64,000 nt of DNA, taken from positions 3,283,501 to 3,347,500 of the forward strand of contig NZ_CP085167.1 in the NCBI RefSeq assembly GCF_022788715.1. The letters are read 5' to 3'. This stretch comes from Sulfitobacter sp. DSM 110093 (lineage in GTDB: Bacteria > Pseudomonadota > Alphaproteobacteria > Rhodobacterales > Rhodobacteraceae). Below are positions 1 through 8,978 of this stretch, piece after piece. The translations under genes and the position numbers were made by a program. The number at the start of each line of letters is the position of its first letter. Within the stretch, counting starts at the first letter, position 1. The notes below the pieces were generated by a model that saw nothing but the letters and a program-made list of their open reading frames with translations, made no database searches and was not told the DNA's origin.

Positions 1-1235
1 CGGGGTATTTCGTCTCTGACAATGCGCCTGCGCCCCCAGCCTTTGCCCCAATGGCCAAGGCGGACGACGCCATCGACTGGTCGCGTGCCATCGGCCAACG
101 GTTCAGCGGCAACGGGCTGTCGGGCAAAGCGCAAGATTGGGCCAGCTACCGCTATCCGTTCATCTACGGCCAAGCCGATCCAACGCTTTTTGACCACGCC
201 AACTGGCGGCTTTGTGCAGTTCAAGCTTTGGGTCAACGCGATTTCACCTCGATGACCACCGACTACTACGACCAAGACGACCCGCAGTTGATCGAATTCA
301 TTGCGCGAAATATCTTGCCCCGACGCGGTGTCTCGGCACGGCCCGATCAGATTCTCATCACCCTCGGCGCGCAGAACGCGCTGTGGCTGACCGCCCAAGT
401 TCTGCTGACCCAACGCCGCCGCGCCGTGTTAGAAGATCCGTGTTACCCGGCGCTGAGTGGCATCCTCAGCCAATCGCGCTGCCACATAACCCCCGTCCGC
501 GTCGATCAAGACGGCTTGCCCCCCGAGGCAATCCCCCCTGACACGGATGTGATTTTCACCACGCCCAGCCACCAATGCCCGACCAACGCAACCATGCCAA
601 TGGACCGCCGCCGCGCCCTGCTGGCCCGGGCCCGCGCGCTTGAGGCGCTGATTGTTGAGGATGACTATGAATTTGAGATGTCTTTCCTCAAGCCCGCCTC
701 GCCCGCGCTGAAGTCGCTCGATGACGAGGGGAGAGTGATCTATGTCGGCAGCTTCTCCAAATCGCTTTTTCCGGGGCTGCGGCTGGGATATCTGGTGGGG
801 TCTGAGCCGTTTATCCGCGAGGCGCGCGCGCTGCGGGCATCGGTGCTGCGCCACCCGCCGGGGCATATCCAACGCACCGCCGCATATTTCCTGTCATTGG
901 GCCATTACGACGCCCAGATCCGCCGCATGGGGCTGGCCTTGCACGAACGCCGCCGCGTTATGGAAGGGGCGCTGGAACAGCATGGCCTGCGCGTCTCAGG
1001 GCGCGGGGCCTATGGCGGGTCATCCTTTTGGATGCGTGCACCCGAAAGCGTGGACAGTGCGCAATTGGCCGAAAACCTACGCGCCCGCGATGTGCTGTTC
1101 GAACCCGGCCATGCGTTTTTCATAGGTGACGAGAAGGCCAAGAATTACTACCGATTGGCCTATTCCTCGATCTCCGCAGCACGGATCAACGAAGGGGTCG
1201 GCCTGATCGCCCAAGAAATCGACCGCCTGCGCTAA
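1..1235 (+). CDS. MocR/PdxR-type transcriptional regulator (TauR-like), 5'-truncated by the window edge
   Basis: The open frame runs in from the left edge (first complete codon at base 3) with no start in view. The first visible residues, GYFVSD, look like the end of a GntR-family winged helix. The rest is a fold-type I aminotransferase-like domain of about 390 residues. It contains the PLP-lysine motif SFSKSLFPGLRLGY and the PSHQCPTN and VEDDYE blocks typical of MocR regulators. MocR proteins bind PLP and act as ligand-responsive regulators rather than aminotransferases. Its position just before an acetate kinase remnant and soeABC fits TauR, the taurine-catabolism activator of roseobacters; that identity is inferred from context. 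Family assignment is firm, the specific name is not. Confidence 0.85.
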   Translation, partial: GYFVSDNAPAPPAFAPMAKADDAIDWSRAIGQRFSGNGLSGKAQDWASYRYPFIYGQADPTLFDHANWRLCAVQALGQRDFTSMTTDYYDQDDPQLIEFIARNILPRRGVSARPDQILITLGAQNALWLTAQVLLTQRRRAVLEDPCYPALSGILSQSRCHITPVRVDQDGLPPEAIPPDTDVIFTTPSHQCPTNATMPMDRRRALLARARALEALIVEDDYEFEMSFLKPASPALKSLDDEGRVIYVGSFSKSLFPGLRLGYLVGSEPFIREARALRASVLRHPPGHIQRTAAYFLSLGHYDAQIRRMGLALHERRRVMEGALEQHGLRVSGRGAYGGSSFWMRAPESVDSAQLAENLRARDVLFEPGHAFFIGDEKAKNYYRLAYSSISAARINEGVGLIAQEIDRLR

Positions 1236-1279
1236 TACGGCTCGATCGCCTCGTGACGCTTCTGTTGCACCGGATCAAC

Positions 1280-1450
1280 CGCATCACCTTTACCGCGGGC
1301 ATCGGCGAGAGTGATTGGAAGACAAAGGAAAAGGTTCTTGCAAACCTCTACTGGGCGGGAAATATTCCCAATTAGATCATCCCCGCCGCCGAAGAGAAAC
1401 ATATCGCGCGCCGAGCGCTTGCCCTGCTGAAAGACCCAGCCCTCCCATGA
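1280..1450 (+). pseudogene. ackA: Acetate kinase C-terminal remnant (ackA scar)
   Basis: The frame starting at base 1283 reads ITFTAGIGESDWK and then VLANLYWAG, matching the conserved FTAGIGE block of acetate kinase. After an in-frame TAG at 1373-1375 it continues IIPAAEEKHIARRALALL, which matches the acetate kinase C-terminus (IPTDEE..IAR..LALL). Only about 55 of roughly 400 codons survive, and the stretch between the two blocks is shortened. The remnant's TGA (1448-1450) overlaps the soeA ATG (1447-1449), so an intact ackA was once translationally coupled to soeA. In related roseobacters ackA and xsc lie near tauR and soeABC (recalled from family knowledge). This looks like a deletion scar. 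Confidence 0.7.
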
Positions 1451-4263
1451 CGCATTCCCAGCCGCCGCTTGATCTGTCGCCCAAGGTCTCGGACGAGGTT
1501 CGCAAGACCACCTGCTACATGTGCGCCTGTCGCTGCGGCATTAACGTCCATATGAAAAAGGGCAAGGTCGCCTATATCGAGGGCAACCGCGACCATCCGG
1601 TGAACCAAGGTGTGCTTTGCGCAAAAGGGTCTGCCGGGATCATGCAGCACAACTCCCCCGCCCGGCTGCGCAACCCGATGAAGCGGGTCGGCCCGCGCGG
1701 TTCAGGTGAGTTTGAGAGCATCAGTTGGAAAGAGGCGCTGCAGATTGCCACCGATTGGCTGGAGCCCCTGCGCCGCGAAGCGCCGGAGAAGCTTGCGTTC
1801 TTCACCGGGCGCGACCAGTCGCAGAGCTTCACCTCGCTCTGGGCACAGGCTTTCGGCACGCCGAACTACGCGGCACATGGCGGCTTCTGCTCTGTCAACA
1901 TGGCCACGGCGGGCATCTACACGATGGGCGGCGCCTTTTGGGAGTTCGGCCAGCCCGATTGGGATCATACCAAGCTGTTCATGCTGTTTGGTGTGGCCGA
2001 GGACCATGACAGCAACCCGATTAAGATGGGTTTGGGCAAGCTCAAGAAACGCGGCGCGCGGGTCATCGGGGTGAACCCGATCCGCACCGGGTATAACGCC
2101 ATCGCCGACGATTGGGTCGGCATCACGCCCGGTACCGATGGGCTGTTCATTCTGTCGCTGATCCACTGCCTGATGAAGGCCGGGCGCATCGATCTGGACT
2201 ACCTCGCCCGCTACACCGACGCGCCGGTCCTGCTGAACAGCGACCCCAAGTCGCCTGAGTATGGCCTGCAACTGCGCGACAAGGATGGCAAGGCGCTGGT
2301 GGTCGACCGCAAGACCGGCAAGCTGACCCCCTTTGACCAACCCGGCGTGCGCCCCGACCTGTCCGCCACCTACCGAACGGCGGGCATTACCCACCGCCCG
2401 GTCTTTCACCAGATGGCCGAGCAATACCTTGGAGATGACTACACCCCCGAGGCCGTCGCCGAGCGTTGTGGCATCCCCGCGCCGCGCATCCGTGCCATCG
2501 CTGCCGAACTGGCGCGCGTCGCCTTTGACGAAGCCTTCGAGCTTGATCACGCATGGACCGATTTCCGGGGCGAGCATCACAAGACGATGACAGGCCGCCC
2601 GGTTTCTTTTCACGCCATGCGCGGTATCTCGGCCCATGCCAATGGCTTCCAAACCTGCCGCGCGCTGCATGTGTTGCAGATTATCCTTGGCACCGTCGAA
2701 GTGCCCGGCGGGTTCCGCTTTAAACCGCCCTACCCCAAGCCTGCCACAGCGCATCCAAAACCACATTGCAAAGCCACCCCCGACGCGCCGCTCGACGGGC
2801 CGCATCTGGGTTTCGTGCATGGCCCCGACGATCTGGCGCTACGCGCTGATGGCAGCCCGGCGCGGATCGACAAGGCGTTCACATGGGAAAACCCGATGTC
2901 GGCCCATGGGTTGATGCATATGGTGATCTCAAACGCGCACGCAGGCGATCCCTACAAGATCGACACGCTGTTTATGTATATGGCGAATATGTCGTGGAAC
3001 TCTTCGATGAACCCTGGCGGTGTGATGGAGATGCTGACCGACACTGATGCCAACGGCGACTACGTGATCCCGCGCATCATCTATTCCGATGCCTATTCCT
3101 CGGAAATGGTCGCCTATGCCGATCTGATCCTGCCCGACACGACGTACCTTGAACGGCACGACTGTATCTCACTGCTCGACCGCCCGATCAGCGAGGCCGA
3201 CGCCGCCGCCGATGCGATCCGTTGGCCCGTGGTGGAGCCCAACCGCGACGTGCGGGGCTTTCAATCCGCGCTCTGCGATCTGGGGGCAAAACTTGGCCTG
3301 CCGGGGTTCGTGAACGCGGATGGCAGCCAAAAATACAAAGACTACGCCGATTATATCACCAGCCACGAACGCCGTCCGGGCATCGGCCCGCTGGCTGGGT
3401 TCCGCGGTGAGGATGGCAAAGATACCGGGCGCGGGGCGCCGAACCCCGAGCAGATCGACCGCTATATCGAAAACGGCGGTTTCTTCGTCAATCATATCCC
3501 CGAGGGGGCGAATTACTACAAGCCGTGGAACGCCGCCTATCAAGATTGGGCCGTCGGCATGGGCATCTATGACGCGCCGGAGCCCTATCTGTTTTCGCTC
3601 TATGTCGAACCGCTGCGCCGCTTTCAGCTTGCCGCCGAAGGTCATGGCAAACGCCAGCCGCCTGAGCATCTGCGCGAGCGCATTAAGCAGACCATGTCGC
3701 CCCTGCCGATCTGGTATGAAAGCGATCCAGAAGGCGCGCAGGGCTATGACGTCCACGCGCTCACCCAACGCCCGATGGCGATGTACCATTCATGGGGCAG
3801 CCAGAACGCTTGGCTGCGGCAATTGCATGGACACAACCCGCTCTACCTGCCCACGGCGATCATGCGTGCCAAGGCGCTGCAAGACGGCGAATGGGCGCGC
3901 GTGACCTCTCCGCATGGGGGGATCACGGTGCCGGTGATGGAGATGGCGGCCCTGAACCCCAAAACGGTCTGGACATGGAACGCCATCGGCAAACGCAAAG
4001 GCGCATGGGCGCTGGACCGCGACGCGCCGGAGGCGACCAAGGGCTTCTTGCTCAACCATCTGATCCACGAGTTGTTGCCGCCCAAGGGCGACGGTCTGCG
4101 GTGGTCGAACTCCGACCCGATCACCGGGCAGGCCGCGTGGTTCGACCTTAAAGTGCATATCGAAAAGACCGACGCCCCCGCCGAAGCGCAGCCAGAAATC
4201 CCGGCGCAGCGCTCTCCCGTCCCGCCCGCGCCGCAGGACATTGCGTGGAAGGTGGGCAAATGA
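1447..4263 (+). CDS. soeA: Sulfite dehydrogenase molybdopterin subunit SoeA
   Basis: A 938-residue member of the complex iron-sulfur molybdoenzyme (DMSO reductase) family. In SoeABC the A subunit oxidises sulfite to sulfate at a bis-MGD molybdenum centre on the cytoplasmic side of the membrane. An N-terminal [4Fe-4S] motif is visible as C23-x2-C26-x3-C30-x27-C58, and there is no twin-arginine signal, in keeping with a cytoplasmic enzyme. The ATG at 1447 is chosen because the motif then sits at the usual distance from the N-terminus; the longer open frame upstream reads through the ackA remnant. It is followed by a four-cluster ferredoxin subunit and a DmsC-like anchor, the SoeABC order. A related polysulfide or DMSO reductase is possible, but the TauR/ackA context favours sulfite. 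Confidence 0.85.
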   Translation: MTHSQPPLDLSPKVSDEVRKTTCYMCACRCGINVHMKKGKVAYIEGNRDHPVNQGVLCAKGSAGIMQHNSPARLRNPMKRVGPRGSGEFESISWKEALQIATDWLEPLRREAPEKLAFFTGRDQSQSFTSLWAQAFGTPNYAAHGGFCSVNMATAGIYTMGGAFWEFGQPDWDHTKLFMLFGVAEDHDSNPIKMGLGKLKKRGARVIGVNPIRTGYNAIADDWVGITPGTDGLFILSLIHCLMKAGRIDLDYLARYTDAPVLLNSDPKSPEYGLQLRDKDGKALVVDRKTGKLTPFDQPGVRPDLSATYRTAGITHRPVFHQMAEQYLGDDYTPEAVAERCGIPAPRIRAIAAELARVAFDEAFELDHAWTDFRGEHHKTMTGRPVSFHAMRGISAHANGFQTCRALHVLQIILGTVEVPGGFRFKPPYPKPATAHPKPHCKATPDAPLDGPHLGFVHGPDDLALRADGSPARIDKAFTWENPMSAHGLMHMVISNAHAGDPYKIDTLFMYMANMSWNSSMNPGGVMEMLTDTDANGDYVIPRIIYSDAYSSEMVAYADLILPDTTYLERHDCISLLDRPISEADAAADAIRWPVVEPNRDVRGFQSALCDLGAKLGLPGFVNADGSQKYKDYADYITSHERRPGIGPLAGFRGEDGKDTGRGAPNPEQIDRYIENGGFFVNHIPEGANYYKPWNAAYQDWAVGMGIYDAPEPYLFSLYVEPLRRFQLAAEGHGKRQPPEHLRERIKQTMSPLPIWYESDPEGAQGYDVHALTQRPMAMYHSWGSQNAWLRQLHGHNPLYLPTAIMRAKALQDGEWARVTSPHGGITVPVMEMAALNPKTVWTWNAIGKRKGAWALDRDAPEATKGFLLNHLIHELLPPKGDGLRWSNSDPITGQAAWFDLKVHIEKTDAPAEAQPEIPAQRSPVPPAPQDIAWKVGK

Positions 4264-4312
4264 CCGCCCCCCTCTGCGCATCACCGCTCAAGACCCCTCA
4301 GGACACCCAGCC

Positions 4313-5077
4313 ATGACCACGCTCCCACAACAGACCGACCGCAAACTCGGCCTGGTGATCGACCTTGATACCTGTGTCGGTTGTCATGCCTGCGTGATCT
4401 CCTGCAAAGGCTGGAACACCGAAAACTACGGCGCGCCGCTGTCAGACCAAGACGCCTATGGCGCGGACCCGTCGGGCACATTCCTCAACCGCGTGCACAG
4501 CTATGAGGTTCAGCCCGAGGCCGGTGCCGCGCAGCTTGTCCACTTCCCGAAATCCTGCCTGCATTGCGATGACGCGCCCTGCGTGACCGTCTGCCCCACG
4601 GGGGCGAGCTACAAGCGCGTCGAAGACGGGATCGTGCTGGTCAACGAAAGCGATTGCATCGGTTGTGGCCTCTGCGCATGGGCCTGTCCCTACGGCGCGC
4701 GTGAGATGGATCAGGCCGCGGGCGTGATGAAGAAATGCACCCTCTGCGTCGACCGTATCTATAACGAGAACCTGCCCGAAGAAGACCGCCAGCCCGCCTG
4801 CGTGCGCACCTGCCCCGCTGGCGCGCGGCATTTCGGCGATCTGGGCGACCCCGAAAGTGCTGTGAGCCAGTTGGTGGCCGAGCGTGGCGGTCTGGACCTC
4901 ATGCCCGAGCAAGGCACCAAGCCGGTCAACAAATACCTGCCGCCCCGCCCGCGCGATCAGTTGCAAGGGCCGGAGGACAGCGGTGAGATCGACGTGCTGG
5001 CCCCCTTCCTTGCCCCGATCGACAGCGGCCCAAAAGGGTTCCTCGGCTGGCTTGATCGCACCCTGGAGAAGCTCTGA
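4313..5077 (+). CDS. soeB: Sulfite dehydrogenase iron-sulfur subunit SoeB
   Basis: A 254-residue electron-transfer subunit of the DmsB/NrfC type. Four ferredoxin-like Cys groups are visible: C21/C24/C27/C31, C82/C85/C90/C94, C115/C118/C121/C125, and C142/C145 with C163/C167. These would hold four [4Fe-4S] clusters passing electrons from SoeA to the membrane anchor. It starts 49 bases after soeA. The ATG at 4313 gives a normal N-terminus; the frame stays open further upstream into the end of soeA but without family-like sequence. The stop overlaps the soeC start (TGATG), so translation of the two is probably coupled. Confidence 0.9.
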   Translation: MTTLPQQTDRKLGLVIDLDTCVGCHACVISCKGWNTENYGAPLSDQDAYGADPSGTFLNRVHSYEVQPEAGAAQLVHFPKSCLHCDDAPCVTVCPTGASYKRVEDGIVLVNESDCIGCGLCAWACPYGAREMDQAAGVMKKCTLCVDRIYNENLPEEDRQPACVRTCPAGARHFGDLGDPESAVSQLVAERGGLDLMPEQGTKPVNKYLPPRPRDQLQGPEDSGEIDVLAPFLAPIDSGPKGFLGWLDRTLEKL

Positions 5078-5952
5078 TGCATCCGGCACCCTCTGTCATT
5101 CTGTTCAGCAGCCTGTCGGGCATGGGGTTCGGCCTGCTGGCGTGGCTTGGCATCGGCCTGCCTGCCGTGACCGGCTGGGTGGCCTTTGTCTTTTTCGCGC
5201 TGGCCTATCTGCTGGCCGTGGGCGGGTTGATCGCCTCGACCTTTCACCTCGGCCATCCCGAACGCGCGCTCAAGGCTTTCACCCAGTGGCGCAGCAGTTG
5301 GCTCAGTCGGGAGGCTTGGACCTCGGTCGCCGCTTTGCTGACCATGGCGGCCTATGGCGCGGGGCTGGTGTTTTACGACACGCGGCTTTGGCCGCTGGGG
5401 CTGCTTGGTGCGGCGTTGTCATTGCTGACGGTGCTGACCACGGCGATGATCTATACCCAGATGAAGACCGTGCCGCGCTGGCACAGCGTGATGACGCCGC
5501 TGAATTTCCTGTCGCTTAGCATCGCGGGCGGTGCCCTGCTGGCGGGGCAGGTGACGGCGGCGATGATCCTGCTGGCGCTGGCGGGGGCGGTGCAGATCGC
5601 CACATGGTGGCACGGGGATCGCGCGCTTGCCGCTTCGGGCAGCGATATCGCCACAGCGACGCGGCTGGGGGCGCAGGGCAGCGTCCGCGCCTTTGAGCCA
5701 CCCCATACCGGCAGCAACTACCTGTTGCGAGAGTTCGTTTATCAGATCGGGCGCAAACACGCCCTAAAGCTGCGCGTAATTGCGATCACGCTAATGATGC
5801 TACTGCCGCTTCTGCTACTCCTTTCGCCCGTGTTCCACCACCTCGCCGCCGGTCTCGCGGTGCTCAGCCACGCGGCGGGGGTGCTGACCTCGCGCTGGCT
5901 GTTCTTTGCGCAGGCGGAACATGTGGTCGGCATCTACTACGGCAAGCGCTGA
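5077..5952 (+). CDS. soeC: Sulfite dehydrogenase membrane anchor SoeC (DmsC-like)
   Basis: A 291-residue integral membrane protein with about eight hydrophobic helices. The N-terminal half carries the DmsC-family signature around FHLGHPERALKAF and WLSREAW. It would anchor SoeAB to the cytoplasmic membrane and pass electrons to the quinone pool. The start overlaps the soeB stop by one base. The DmsC type rather than the NrfD type of anchor is what SoeC proteins carry. It is the last gene of the soe operon and is followed by a strong hairpin and the convergent dapA. Confidence 0.85.
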   Translation: MHPAPSVILFSSLSGMGFGLLAWLGIGLPAVTGWVAFVFFALAYLLAVGGLIASTFHLGHPERALKAFTQWRSSWLSREAWTSVAALLTMAAYGAGLVFYDTRLWPLGLLGAALSLLTVLTTAMIYTQMKTVPRWHSVMTPLNFLSLSIAGGALLAGQVTAAMILLALAGAVQIATWWHGDRALAASGSDIATATRLGAQGSVRAFEPPHTGSNYLLREFVYQIGRKHALKLRVIAITLMMLLPLLLLLSPVFHHLAAGLAVLSHAAGVLTSRWLFFAQAEHVVGIYYGKR

Positions 5953-5959
5953 ACGCAAA

Positions 5960-5983
5960 AGAGGGGGTGTCTCCACCCCCTCT
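5960..5983 (-). terminator. Hairpin terminator at the dapA 3' end
   Basis: A perfect 10-bp stem, AGAGGGGGTG with CACCCCCTCT, closes a four-base loop. On the minus strand it lies about 30 bases after the dapA stop and is followed by a T run (TTTTG), as expected for an intrinsic terminator. Read from soeC on the plus strand it forms the same hairpin but lacks a T tract, so it is at best a weaker terminator there. Confidence 0.75.
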
Positions 5984-6013
5984 GCATTCCGATTCACAGC
6001 TTGAAAAGCAGCC

Positions 6014-6889
6014 TTAGTTCATCAGCCCCGCATGACGCAGACCCGCATCGACCAGTTCCTTGGTCGGGTCAGTCAACTCGGTGAGCGGCAGGCGCACCTC
6101 GTCGGAGCACAGATCCAACCGCGACATGGCGTATTTCACGCCAACCAGCCCCGGCTCGGTAAAGATCGCCTTGTGCAGTGGCATCAGACGGTCCTGCAGT
6201 TCCAACGCTTTGGCGTAATCGCCCTCCAGGCAGGCCGCCTGCATCTGCGCGGAAAGACGCGGTGCGACATTGGCGGTGACCGAGATACAGCCAACGCCGC
6301 CTTGGGCGTTGAACCCATGCGCAGTGGCGTCTTCGCCGGAAAGCTGGCAGAAATCCGGGCCGCAGGTGATGCGCTGATCGCTGACGCGCGCCAGATCGCC
6401 GGTGGCGTCTTTCACGCCAACGATGCGCGGCAGTTGGGCCAACTCGCCCATCGTCTCGGGCAGCATATCCACGACCGAACGACCGGGGATGTTATAGATG
6501 ATGATCGGCAGTTCACAGCAGTCATGTACGGCGGTGAAATGAGCGATCAACCCGCGTTGCGTCGGCTTGTTGTAGTATGGCGTGACCAACAACAGCGCGT
6601 CTGCGCCAACTTTCTCGGCGTGGCGGGCAAGGCGGATGCTTTCGACCGTGTTGTTCGATCCCGCCCCAGCAATGACCGGAATGCGGCCCGCGACGGCTTT
6701 GACGACCTCATCAACGACGGTTTCATGCTCGGCATGGCTCAGCGTCGGGGATTCGCCCGTGGTGCCGACGGGGACAAGCCCGCTCGACCCTTCGCCGATG
6801 TGCCATTCGATAAGTTTCTTGAGCGTATCCAAATCCAGCGCGCCGTTGCGAAACGGCGTGACGAGGGCAGGCAGAGAGCCTTTGAACAT
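6014..6889 (-). CDS. dapA: 4-hydroxy-tetrahydrodipicolinate synthase DapA
   Basis: A 291-residue (beta/alpha)8 aldolase that condenses pyruvate with aspartate semialdehyde in the lysine and diaminopimelate pathway. The Schiff-base lysine is K160 ([10 protein letters not shown]), the catalytic tyrosine Y132 and substrate arginine R137 lie in [10 protein letters not shown], and the GTTGE block is at 42-46. I start at the ATG ending at 6889, which has AAGGAG seven bases upstream. A GTG two codons earlier is possible but its spacing to AAGGAG is poor. The gene is monocistronic, convergent with soeC and divergent from the lytic transglycosylase gene. Other DHDPS-family aldolases are possible, but the residues fit DapA. 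Confidence 0.93.
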   Translation of the reverse strand: MFKGSLPALVTPFRNGALDLDTLKKLIEWHIGEGSSGLVPVGTTGESPTLSHAEHETVVDEVVKAVAGRIPVIAGAGSNNTVESIRLARHAEKVGADALLLVTPYYNKPTQRGLIAHFTAVHDCCELPIIIYNIPGRSVVDMLPETMGELAQLPRIVGVKDATGDLARVSDQRITCGPDFCQLSGEDATAHGFNAQGGVGCISVTANVAPRLSAQMQAACLEGDYAKALELQDRLMPLHKAIFTEPGLVGVKYAMSRLDLCSDEVRLPLTELTDPTKELVDAGLRHAGLMN

Positions 6890-6956
6890 GTGCACGCTCC
6901 TTAAGTGCTGGCCGGAATAAACCGGACTGGATGAAGGCTTTTACAGACGCTAATGT

Positions 6957-6984
6957 TTGATAAACGTCGCCTGAGCCATATGTT
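6957..6984 (+). promoter_or_regulatory. Candidate sigma-70 promoter for the slt gene
   Basis: TTGATA (6957-6962) and TATGTT (6979-6984) are separated by 16 bases and lie about 30 bases before the slt start, in the divergent dapA/slt interval. Both boxes match the consensus at four of six positions. The call rests on pattern and position only. Confidence 0.3.
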
Positions 6985-7013
6985 GCAAGGCTCTAGCCCC
7001 GGAGACGTAGGAA

Positions 7014-8978
7014 ATGCAAGCGATGACGCGCCTGATGGCGATCCTCATAAGTATTTTTGTCCTGACCGTGCCTGCGGAAGCGCAGCGCCCGCGCCCTTTG
7101 GGTTGGGCGATGGACGCGATGCGCAGCGGCAATTGGGACGCGGCTGCGGCCTTGGCTGCCCGTGATGGGCAGGTCGCCGTTGACGTTATCGAATGGCACC
7201 GGCTCCGCGCCGGGCGGGGCAGCTATGCCGAGGCACGCGATTTTCTTGCCCGCAGGCCCGATTGGCCGGGCGAAGAGTACCTGCGCAAGCAAACCGAAGA
7301 GGCCGTGATCGAGCAATCCGGCAGCGACATACTGGATTTCTTTTCGGCCATGGCCCCGCAGACCCCGCGCGGGGTGCTGGCCCATGCCAAGGCGCTAATC
7401 GACAGCGGCCAGCGCGGCGAGGCCGAAGCGAACCTCGTTCTGGCGTGGCGCACCATGCCGATGAACGCCACCAGTCAGGAATTGTTCGTCGACGCACACG
7501 GCAGCCTTCTGGCACCGCATCACGCGGCACGGCTGGAAGAGATGCTCTGGCAGCGCGAGCATTCCGAAGCGCGGCAGATGTTCGATCTGGTGTCCAGCGC
7601 CGACAAGGCACTGGCCGAGACCCGTATCGCCCTGCAAAAGCTGGAAAGCGATGTGAACGCCAAGATCAACGCGCTGCCCGCATCAAAGGCCGATGCGCCG
7701 GGGCTGGCGCATGACCGCTTTGAGTGGCGCATTCGCAAAGGGCTGCGCGACGATGCCAAGGATCTGATGCTCGCGCGGTCGACCTCGGCTGCCGATCTGG
7801 GCCAGCCGCCCGCATGGTCCAACCGCCGCCGCGCCTTGGCGCGTGACGAGATGCGCAATGGCGATGCCCAAACGGCTTATCAGCTTGCCTCGCAGAATTT
7901 CCTGATCAGCGGGTCCGATTTTGCCGATCTTGAATGGCTGTCGGGCTATATTGCCCTGCGGTTCCTAAATGACCCAACCACCGCGTTGGGCCATTTCCAA
8001 AACCATGACAACGCCGTGGAATCCCCCATCAGCCAAGGCCGTGCCGGATACTGGCAGGGCCGCGCGCTGGAAGCGATGGGCGATGCCGAAGGTGCGGCCA
8101 AAGCCTATGCCATGGGGGCGAAGTTTCAGACCTCCTTTTATGGTCTGCTGGCCGCTGAACGTGGCGGCGTGCCATTTGACGAAAAGCTGAAGGGCAATGC
8201 GCCCACGCAAGACTGGCGCACATCCCCGCTGGCCCGCGCACCGCTGTTCGAGGCGGGGTTGCTGCTACAAGCCTCTGGCGAGCTTTCCACGGCTGAGCGT
8301 TTCTGGACCCATCTTGCCGAACAACTCGTGCCCGAAGACCTTGCCCTGCTCGGACAAGCCGCAATTGACGTAGGCCAGCCCCATATCGCAGTGATGATCG
8401 GTAAACGCGCAGCGCAGCGCGGGTTGGAAGTGCCCGCCCCCTATTATGCGCTCCACAGTCTGGTCGAGAAAGACCTGCCCATGGCCACTGAAATGACCCT
8501 CGCCATCGCGCGCCGCGAGAGCGAGTTTGACCCGAACGTCCAAAGCGGTGTCGGCGCGCGGGGGCTAATGCAGATCATGCCTGCCACGGCGAAAGACGTG
8601 GCGCGCGATCTGGGCATCTCTAGCCAACACACCACAGACCGGCTGACCGCCGATCCCGATTACAACGCGCGGCTTGGGGCGACTTACCTGTCGCAAATGG
8701 CCGGGCAGTTTGACGGCAACGTATCCATGATGTCAGCCGCCTATAACGCGGGCCCCAGCCGACCGCGCCGCTGGATGTCGACCTATGGCGACCCGCGCAA
8801 AGGTGAGATCGACATCGTCGATTGGATTGAGATGATCCCCTTCCGCGAGACGCAGAACTACGTCATGCGGGTGACCGAAAGCCTGCCCGTCTACCGTGCC
8901 CGTCTGGGCAAAGACCCGCTGCCGATCCCCTTTAGCGAAGAGTTAACCGGGTCGACGCTGAAGGCGTTCGCGCCATAG
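7014..8978 (+). CDS. slt: Soluble lytic murein transglycosylase (Slt70 family)
   Basis: A 654-residue periplasmic enzyme that cleaves the MurNAc-GlcNAc bond of peptidoglycan with formation of 1,6-anhydro-MurNAc. A signal peptide is visible (residues 1-23, ending PAEA). A long alpha-helical superhelix follows to about residue 480, then a C-terminal SLT lysozyme-like domain. The catalytic glutamate is E502 in RRESEFDP, followed by GARGLMQIMPATA and AAYNAGPSR. GGAG lies nine bases before the ATG; a second ATG three codons in is also plausible. The 3' end overlaps the convergent EamA gene by 36 bases. Length and domain order match the Slt70 family. Confidence 0.92.
   Translation: MQAMTRLMAILISIFVLTVPAEAQRPRPLGWAMDAMRSGNWDAAAALAARDGQVAVDVIEWHRLRAGRGSYAEARDFLARRPDWPGEEYLRKQTEEAVIEQSGSDILDFFSAMAPQTPRGVLAHAKALIDSGQRGEAEANLVLAWRTMPMNATSQELFVDAHGSLLAPHHAARLEEMLWQREHSEARQMFDLVSSADKALAETRIALQKLESDVNAKINALPASKADAPGLAHDRFEWRIRKGLRDDAKDLMLARSTSAADLGQPPAWSNRRRALARDEMRNGDAQTAYQLASQNFLISGSDFADLEWLSGYIALRFLNDPTTALGHFQNHDNAVESPISQGRAGYWQGRALEAMGDAEGAAKAYAMGAKFQTSFYGLLAAERGGVPFDEKLKGNAPTQDWRTSPLARAPLFEAGLLLQASGELSTAERFWTHLAEQLVPEDLALLGQAAIDVGQPHIAVMIGKRAAQRGLEVPAPYYALHSLVEKDLPMATEMTLAIARRESEFDPNVQSGVGARGLMQIMPATAKDVARDLGISSQHTTDRLTADPDYNARLGATYLSQMAGQFDGNVSMMSAAYNAGPSRPRRWMSTYGDPRKGEIDIVDWIEMIPFRETQNYVMRVTESLPVYRARLGKDPLPIPFSEELTGSTLKAFAP

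Noticed and set aside
1702..2820. 372-codon open frame antisense to soeA
   Set aside because: It is a shadow of the soeA reading frame with no domain and no ribosome site.
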